Below, in pieces: positions 8,418-12,844 of a stretch of DNA of 12,844 bases (the first letter of the stretch is position 1; the number at the start of each line of letters is the position of its first letter). The position numbers and the translations under genes are program-made. The stretch is taken from assembly GCA_937876095.1 (NCBI GenBank), contig CALFIE010000011.1, positions 1 through 12,844 on the forward strand. Reading direction: 5' to 3'. This stretch comes from an uncultured Flavobacteriales bacterium. GTDB taxonomy: Bacteria; Bacteroidota; Bacteroidia; Flavobacteriales; Weeksellaceae. A model generated the notes under the pieces. It worked only from the letters and a program-made list of their open reading frames with translations, ran no database searches and had not been told where the DNA came from.

Positions 8418-9524
8418 ATGAAAGTTCTTGTTAGCGTTTTCAATAATTTGTTGACAGACCAAAGAATAGAAAAGGTTTGCCAAACGCTGCACAACAATCA
8501 TTACGAAGTTGAATTAATTGGTAATAATTGGCGCGGTTTGCCAGAAATGAAGCGACCTTATAGATTTAACAGAATTCTGCTAAAATCCAAAATTTTAAAA
8601 TTCGCCTACCTTGAATTTCAATGGAAATTGTACCGAGAATTGTTGAAAAGAGCCGATCAACACACCATTTTATTGGCAAATGATTTAGACACACTTTTGA
8701 CCAATTATTGGGTTTCTAAAAAACTACATATTCCTTTGGTTTTTGATAGTCACGAAATTTTCACCGAAATGCCATCTGTAAATGGGCGTTTTACTCAAAA
8801 AATTTGGAGACTTTTGGAGCGTTCTATCGTTCCAAAATTGAAATATTTCTACACGTCTAGCGAAAGTTACGCTAATTGGTTTGCCAAAAATTATGACATA
8901 AAAAAACCAATCGTGGTGCAAAATTTCCCACGAAAACTCCCTTTTTTTGAAAAAAAGGAGAACGAAAACACACCAAAAACCATTCTTTATCAAGGTGTTA
9001 TCAATCCTTCTCGAGGAATTGATAAGGCGATTGAAGCGATGCAATTTGTAGAAAACACGCAATTGCTTATTGCAGGAGACGGACCAAAACTCACAGATTA
9101 TCAACAACTTCCCTCCAAATTTGGAGTGGAAAACAAGGTAGTTTTTTTAGGAAACATACCACCCGAAAAATTGCGGGAAATCACTAGAAACGCAGATTTA
9201 GGATTAAGTATTGAGGAAAACAACGGATTGAGTTATTATTACTCTTTACCCAACAAAATTTCAGACTATATACAATCAAGAATTCCTATTGTGGTCTCAG
9301 ATTTTCCAGAATTTCGAAGAATTATAGACACTTTTCAAATTGGTGAATGCATCACTTCTCATGAACCATCTGTTTTAGCACAAACTATGCAACAGGTTTT
9401 GGATCGTGGCAGAGATTGTTATGCCAAAAATGCAGAAATTGCTGCAGAAAAATTATGTTGGGAACAGGAAGAAGGCAAATTACTTACGCTTTATCAGTTG
9501 GTACAAACAGAAAACTTTGTTTAA
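8418..9524 (+). CDS. GT4-type (GT-B fold) glycosyltransferase
   Basis: 368 residues, no signal peptide, probably at the cytoplasmic face of the inner membrane. The N-terminal domain has LTDQRIEKV (12-20), in the position of the acceptor-side loop of GT4 enzymes, and FDSHEIFTEMP (109-119). The C-terminal domain has TILYQGVINPSRGIDKAIEAM (188-208), LLIAGDGP (216-223), VVFLGNIP (241-248) and the nucleotide-sugar site region EENNGLSYYYSLPNKISDYI (266-285), followed by PIVVSDFPEFRRII (290-303). The second acid of the classical E-x7-E motif is not evident. It should transfer a sugar from a nucleotide donor to a surface glycan or lipid acceptor; the specific sugars cannot be read from the sequence. 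sufE starts 9 bases downstream, so they are probably one operon. Confidence 0.87.
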   Translation: MKVLVSVFNNLLTDQRIEKVCQTLHNNHYEVELIGNNWRGLPEMKRPYRFNRILLKSKILKFAYLEFQWKLYRELLKRADQHTILLANDLDTLLTNYWVSKKLHIPLVFDSHEIFTEMPSVNGRFTQKIWRLLERSIVPKLKYFYTSSESYANWFAKNYDIKKPIVVQNFPRKLPFFEKKENENTPKTILYQGVINPSRGIDKAIEAMQFVENTQLLIAGDGPKLTDYQQLPSKFGVENKVVFLGNIPPEKLREITRNADLGLSIEENNGLSYYYSLPNKISDYIQSRIPIVVSDFPEFRRIIDTFQIGECITSHEPSVLAQTMQQVLDRGRDCYAKNAEIAAEKLCWEQEEGKLLTLYQLVQTENFV

Positions 9525-9533
9525 ATTTGTAGT

Positions 9534-9953
9534 ATGACAATTCAGGAAAAACAAAATCAGTTGGTAGAAGAATTTGCTTTTTTACCAGATTGGGAGCAGA
9601 AATACGAGTACATCATAGATTTGGGGAAAGAACTAAAAGGTTTACCCGAAGATAAAAAAACAGATGACAACCTGATAAAAGGTTGCCAATCCAAAGTGTG
9701 GATAGATGCTGATTTCAGAGATGGTAAATTGTATTTTTTAGCCGATTCTGATGGTATTTTACCTAAAGGAATTGTCGCAATTCTGATACAAATTTACAGT
9801 GGACACAACACTCAGGAAATTTTGGATTCTGATTTTAAATTTATAGAAGAAATTGGGCTACAAGAATTTCTCTCGCCTTCTAGAGCAAATGGTTTGATGG
9901 CAATGACCAAACAAATAAAATTCTACGCAGTTGCATTTCAATTAAAAAAATGA
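9534..9953 (+). CDS. sufE: Cysteine desulfuration protein SufE
   Basis: 139-residue cytosolic sulfur acceptor that takes persulfide sulfur from the cysteine desulfurase SufS and passes it on for Fe-S cluster assembly. The acceptor cysteine is C51 in KGCQSKVW (49-56), the same residue number as in E. coli SufE. The conserved SPSRANG segment (114-120) is present, and the length is normal. It lies away from any suf operon, between two glycosyltransferases. It starts 9 bases after the GT4 gene, and its stop overlaps the start of the GT9 gene (ATGA). The tight packing implies co-transcription, though there is no obvious functional link. Confidence 0.95.
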   Translation: MTIQEKQNQLVEEFAFLPDWEQKYEYIIDLGKELKGLPEDKKTDDNLIKGCQSKVWIDADFRDGKLYFLADSDGILPKGIVAILIQIYSGHNTQEILDSDFKFIEEIGLQEFLSPSRANGLMAMTKQIKFYAVAFQLKK

Positions 9954-10915
9954 AACGCATTTTAGCATATCGTCTCTCTGCTTTTGGTGATGTTGCAATG
10001 ACTGCAGTTGTTTTGCGTGAATTTTTAGAACAAAATCAAGAAACAGAAGTGGTTTTGGTTTCGCGTGGAAATTTCGGAGCGCTTTTTCGAGACATTCCCA
10101 GGTTAATTTTCAAAGGAATTGATATAGACGAGTACAAAGGAATCATTGGATTGCGAAAACTTGCCAATGAATTAATAAGAGAATTTCAGCCCAATGAAAT
10201 TGCTGATTTGCACGATGTCATCAGAACCAAAATTTTGAACAAAATTTTTAAAAGAAAAGGTTTCAAAGTCTATAAAATCAACAAAGGAAAAGAAGAAAAA
10301 GAGCAACTGACCAATATTTGGAATATTAATAAAAAACCCTTAAAAACCACGGTAGAACGTTACGCCGATGTTTTCAGAGAAATGGGTTTTACACTTCATC
10401 TTTCTCATCAATATAGAAAAAGCTCGGGGATAAAATCAGGAATCGGTTTTGCACCTTTTGCACAACACGAAGGTAAAATGTTGCCAATAGAAAAATCCTT
10501 CGAAACCGCAAAAATATTGGCAAAGAAACATCCCGTTTATTTTTTTGGAGGCGGAAAAAAAGAAGTGAAAATTCTGGAAAATTGGGCAAAACAGATACCG
10601 AATACCGAAAATTTAGCTGGAAAACTGGATTTGACTGCCGAATTAGACAAAATTGCCTCGCTCGAAACCATGATATCTATGGATTCTGCCAATATGCATT
10701 TGGCAAGTTTGGTTGGGACTCGTTGTGTTTCGATTTGGTGTTCTACGCATCCTTTTGCAGGATTTTTAGGATACGGACAAAGCGAAAATGATATCGTGCA
10801 AGTTGCAGATTTAACTTGCAGACCCTGCTCTGTTTTTGGGGATAAAAAATGTTTCAGAGGAGATTATGCTTGTTTACACGAAATAGAAATTCAGAAAATT
10901 ATAGATAAAATTTGA
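9950..10915 (+). CDS. GT9-family heptosyltransferase-like glycosyltransferase
   Basis: 321 residues resembling ADP-heptose:LPS heptosyltransferases (WaaC/WaaF type). The N-terminal RLSAFGDVAMT (8-18) carries the family's catalytic-position aspartate (D14). MDSANMHLASLVGT (244-257) is the nucleotide-sugar binding motif, usually SDSGPMHLA. The C-terminal CRPCSVFGDKKC (290-301) and CLHEI (308-312) match the cysteine-bearing tail common in GT9 proteins. It probably adds a sugar to an LPS core or similar glycan on the cytoplasmic side; whether the donor is heptose is unknown. Its ATG overlaps the sufE stop by 4 bases, suggesting translational coupling. A GT2 gene follows after 43 bases. Confidence 0.88.
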   Translation: MKRILAYRLSAFGDVAMTAVVLREFLEQNQETEVVLVSRGNFGALFRDIPRLIFKGIDIDEYKGIIGLRKLANELIREFQPNEIADLHDVIRTKILNKIFKRKGFKVYKINKGKEEKEQLTNIWNINKKPLKTTVERYADVFREMGFTLHLSHQYRKSSGIKSGIGFAPFAQHEGKMLPIEKSFETAKILAKKHPVYFFGGGKKEVKILENWAKQIPNTENLAGKLDLTAELDKIASLETMISMDSANMHLASLVGTRCVSIWCSTHPFAGFLGYGQSENDIVQVADLTCRPCSVFGDKKCFRGDYACLHEIEIQKIIDKI

Positions 10916-10958
10916 TGACTACTAACCGATTTTTTCCATTATCATTAAAAAAAATTAG

Positions 10959-11864
10959 ATGAAAATCTCTATCTGCATTCCGGTGTACAATTTTGATGTA
11001 CGAGAATTGGTGGCTGATCTCAACAAAGAAATCGCCAACAATCAGCTGAATGCAGAAATTTTATTGATAGATGATGCTTCTGAACCCGAATTTATCCTAA
11101 AAAACAGTCAACTAATCAATCATGTTGAGAATTTTGTTTTTTTAGAAAAAAATGTTGGACGATCTCAAATCAGAAACCTTTTTTTATACTATGCAAAGGG
11201 TGAATTTTTGCTGTATTTGGATTGTGATGGAAAAATAATCAGCCCCAATTTTTTACTAAACTACAAAAATTATGTACTAGAAAATCCTAAAACAAAAGTA
11301 ATTTACGGTGGTAGAAATGTAAGTGAAATTGCTCCCGAAAAAAATCATTTTCTACGCTGGAAATACTCCATAGAAAGAGAAAACCCTCCTATTTCTATCC
11401 GTGAAAAAAACACATATCTCACCTTCCAAACCAACAATTTCTTGGTAAAAAAAACAGTGCTGGAAAAAGTGAACTTCAACCCAGAATTTCAAAAATATGG
11501 ATATGAAGATTTGCTTTTTGCTATGAACTTAAAAACTAAAAAAATGGGTATTCAACATATAGACAACCCAATTCTAAATAATGATGTGGAAACCAATGAA
11601 GAATATCTACGAAAGGTTGAAGAATCAGCAGAAAGTTTGGCAAAAATGATGAAAAATAAAAACACCAAAGACAAAATATCTGAAATAAAATTGGTGAAAG
11701 CATATAAATATATGGATCGGTCTGGAATGACCAGTTGGTTTCAAAAATTATTTGATCTACGAGCAGAAAAAACCAAACAAAAACTGTTGCAAGGTGATGC
11801 CAATTTGCGCTATTTAGATTTTTATAAACTTGGATTACTTATTAAGAGCCTGTTTAAAAATTAA
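10959..11864 (+). CDS. GT2-family glycosyltransferase (GT-A fold)
   Basis: 301 residues starting with the classic GT2 opening MKISICIPVYN. The donor-binding acids are in LLIDDASEP (35-43), the metal-binding DxD motif is DCD (88-90) in LLYLDCDGKI, and GYEDLLFAMN (181-190) supplies the late ED acids typical of the family. NVGRSQIRN (65-73) also fits. There is no clear membrane segment, so it is probably cytoplasmic or peripheral, acting in surface polysaccharide or LPS synthesis with the two upstream glycosyltransferases. It is the last intact + strand gene before the mobile-element debris. I see no strong terminator after it, only AT-rich sequence. Confidence 0.9.
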   Translation: MKISICIPVYNFDVRELVADLNKEIANNQLNAEILLIDDASEPEFILKNSQLINHVENFVFLEKNVGRSQIRNLFLYYAKGEFLLYLDCDGKIISPNFLLNYKNYVLENPKTKVIYGGRNVSEIAPEKNHFLRWKYSIERENPPISIREKNTYLTFQTNNFLVKKTVLEKVNFNPEFQKYGYEDLLFAMNLKTKKMGIQHIDNPILNNDVETNEEYLRKVEESAESLAKMMKNKNTKDKISEIKLVKAYKYMDRSGMTSWFQKLFDLRAEKTKQKLLQGDANLRYLDFYKLGLLIKSLFKN

Positions 11865-12008
11865 ATAAAAAAAGTATTATGGCGTAAAATAAATTCATAA
11901 AAAATTGATTGCCAGCTATTTATATTAAATATTTTTAGCAACTTGTTGATTACTATGCGATTAGTTTATTTGAAAAAAATTATTCAACTAACATTTCTGA
12001 CAATCTGT

Positions 12009-12222
12009 GGTTTTGGCTGGAACCATAAGAAAGTTTATCGTGTTTACAAAAAGCTCGGACTTAATTTGATAAAAAAACGCAGAAGGAGATTGTGGCTTCA
12101 AGAGAACGACAAAATTTGGAAATTCCAGCCATTATAATGAGGTTTGGAATAAGGATTTTATGAGTAATGCTTTGTTTAACTCAAGAAGATTCCGAACGCT
12201 GAATATCATTGATGATTACAAT
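12009..12222 (+). pseudogene. Decayed IS3-family transposase (orfB) fragment
   Basis: Remnant of a DDE transposase spread over three frames. Frame 1 from about 12009 to 12093 reads WNHKKVYRVYKKLGLNL and KKRRRRL, the helix-turn-helix region before the catalytic core of IS3-type OrfB. A shift near 12093 leads to ASRERQNLEIPAII. A one-base loss near 12136 leads to EVWNKDFMSNALFNSRRFRT followed by LNIIDDYN, which contains the first two catalytic aspartate regions. Homology stops abruptly at about 12220, where a piece of another transposase begins. The start of orfB, the rest of the DDE core and both IS ends are missing. The 144 bases between the GT2 gene and 12009 are AT-rich and show nothing else that I recognise. 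An open frame from 11943 to 12137 covers part of this but is not a real gene. Confidence 0.82.
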
Positions 12223-12275
12223 AATTACATAACCATACAAAATCATCCCTTTTTCTTTTATACAATATTCTAATG
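12221..12275. repeat. 55-base direct repeat, copy 1
   Basis: Identical to 12790-12844. The base on the left differs (A here, C in copy 2), so this is the exact left limit. The right limit is unknown because copy 2 reaches the window edge. The distance between copies is 569 bases. Confidence 0.95.
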
Positions 12276-12321
12276 ATGATATTACCACATCTCTATAAAT
12301 CTTTCTTGTAAAAATATCCCC
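12221..12321 (-). pseudogene. N-terminal fragment of a REP-associated (HUH/Y1) transposase
   Basis: Read on the - strand, this encodes GDIFTRKIYRDVVISLEYC followed by IKEKGMILYGYVI, the second strand-and-helix block of flavobacterial REP-associated tyrosine transposases, which normally follows a YFVSFATV-type opening. No start codon or such opening is present. Upstream of GDIF the frame runs into the hairpin sequence. The fragment breaks off exactly where the decayed IS3 sequence begins. Its last 55 bases are identical to the start of the transposase copy at the right edge. Confidence 0.75.
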
Positions 12322-12325
12322 CCGC

Positions 12326-12351
12326 TGCGCAAAGTTTCCTGACTTTGAGCA
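12326..12351. repeat. REP-like hairpin beside the transposase
   Basis: TGCGCAAAGT and ACTTTGAGCA pair with one G-A mismatch around a TTCCTG loop. It starts 3 bases after the transposase stop codon, on the transposase 3' side, and next to a run of six C. REP-associated transposases are typically flanked by palindromes that they recognise, so this is a candidate recognition hairpin. There is no T tract, so it is a poor terminator. Confidence 0.55.
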
Positions 12352-12353
12352 AA

Positions 12354-12844
12354 CTATTCATCATAATTAGTATATTTCCAAAATTCATTTATTTTGCTTG
12401 TATCTATTATTGGATTGTCTGCTAATTCTATTTCTAGCAATCCTTTACCTAAGACATAATTACTTGCCGAAGAATAAATATAATGATGTGCTTTTTCTAC
12501 TATTCTTGCTCTTATTGGGTTTAAGTGTATGTAATTCAACTTATCCCACATAAATCGCAATGTATATATTTCTTCGGCATGATTACCATATTGCCAAAAT
12601 TGATAATTCTTATTTCTATTGTGGGTTTCAGTTGCTTTTTTAAATAATTCCTGCATCCATTCCCTTCTGCTTTCTGGTTCTGTTTGTATTGCTTCTAAAC
12701 AATTTTTGGCCGTGAATTTTTTAAAATCTCTTACTAATTCTGATAATCTACCTTGTTTGGACTGTACTATTAAATGGATATGATTGCTCATAATTACATA
12801 ACCATACAAAATCATCCCTTTTTCTTTTATACAATATTCTAATG
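12354..12844 (-). CDS. REP-associated tyrosine transposase (HUH/Y1), 5' end beyond window
   Basis: Single-strand DNA transposase of the IS200-like Y1 type, as found with REP palindromes. The frame is open to the right edge, where LEYCIKEKG precedes the internal methionine at 12815, so the true start lies outside. Numbered from that methionine, the HUH motif is NHIHLIV (11-17), with the metal-binding histidines at about 12774-12782. The catalytic tyrosine is probably Y95 in LNYIHLNPIRA. FWQYGNH (73-79) and YSSASNY (114-120) are also typical. The C-terminus (LLEIELADNPIID, then INEFWKY) matches the flavobacterial form and looks complete, with stop TAG at 12356-12354. Whether the gene is whole depends on sequence outside the window. 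Confidence 0.85.
   Translation of the reverse strand, partial: LEYCIKEKGMILYGYVIMSNHIHLIVQSKQGRLSELVRDFKKFTAKNCLEAIQTEPESRREWMQELFKKATETHNRNKNYQFWQYGNHAEEIYTLRFMWDKLNYIHLNPIRARIVEKAHHYIYSSASNYVLGKGLLEIELADNPIIDTSKINEFWKYTNYDE
12790..12844. repeat. 55-base direct repeat, copy 2, at window edge
   Basis: Identical to 12221-12275 and lying in the coding region of the edge transposase (codons for LEYCIKEKG and MILYGYVI on the - strand). The repeat is cut by the window end, so its full length cannot be seen. Confidence 0.95.

Noticed and set aside
8418..11864. The glycosyltransferase run as a novel defence or biosynthetic system
   Set aside because: All members fit known GT4, GT9 and GT2 families plus sufE; this is consistent with ordinary LPS or glycan synthesis.
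11943..12137. 64-codon open frame as a separate gene
   Set aside because: It begins with TTG in non-homologous sequence, and only its middle part matches an IS3 transposase; it is a by-product of the decayed element.
12221..12844. CRISPR array or attachment-site reading of the 55-base repeat
   Set aside because: There are only two copies, 569 bases apart, and both are transposase coding sequence; no integrase or cas gene is present.

Overview
The window reads as AT-rich Bacteroidota chromosome, most likely a flavobacterium of the Weeksellaceae type (Chryseobacterium or Cloacibacterium relatives). The evidence is the protein flavour of AccD, NadK and ClpC, gene starts without clear Shine-Dalgarno sequences, two exact TAnnTTTG promoter cores, and a lipoprotein signal of the CK(G)D type. 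The genus is an inference; no rRNA or other marker is present.

Region 1 (111-3697, + strand) holds housekeeping genes: a CBS-pair protein next to NAD kinase (nadK), then class II fructose-bisphosphate aldolase (fbaA) and the acetyl-CoA carboxylase carboxyltransferase beta subunit (accD). Region 2 (3698-5286) has a small protein with a DUF6973-like motif on the + strand, convergent with a lipoprotein gene on the - strand. The two stop codons are 3 bases apart, and a + strand terminator lies inside the lipoprotein's last codons. Region 3 (5287-8145) is clpC on the - strand, with a hairpin terminator behind it and a promoter core in the 345-base divergent intergenic space in front.

Region 4 (8146-11864, + strand) is a run of a small YgjV-like membrane protein, a GT4-type glycosyltransferase, the Fe-S sulfur-transfer protein SufE, a GT9 heptosyltransferase-like enzyme overlapping sufE by 4 bases, and a GT2 glycosyltransferase. 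The three glycosyltransferases point to surface glycan or LPS synthesis; sufE is a passenger of unrelated function.

Region 5 (11865-12844) is a graveyard of mobile DNA. A decayed IS3-family transposase with two frameshifts is broken off at about 12220. It abuts an N-terminal fragment of a REP-associated (HUH/Y1) transposase, followed by a hairpin and a second copy of that transposase running off the right edge. A 55-base exact direct repeat (12221-12275 and 12790-12844) defines a 569-base period ending exactly at the window edge. This means either a tandem duplication or an assembly-graph boundary.

Most of the window is ordinary flavobacterial chromosome. No new multi-gene system is supported. 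The observations most worth checking are the 569-base transposase unit, an AccD lacking all four zinc-finger cysteines, and the terminator embedded in a coding region.
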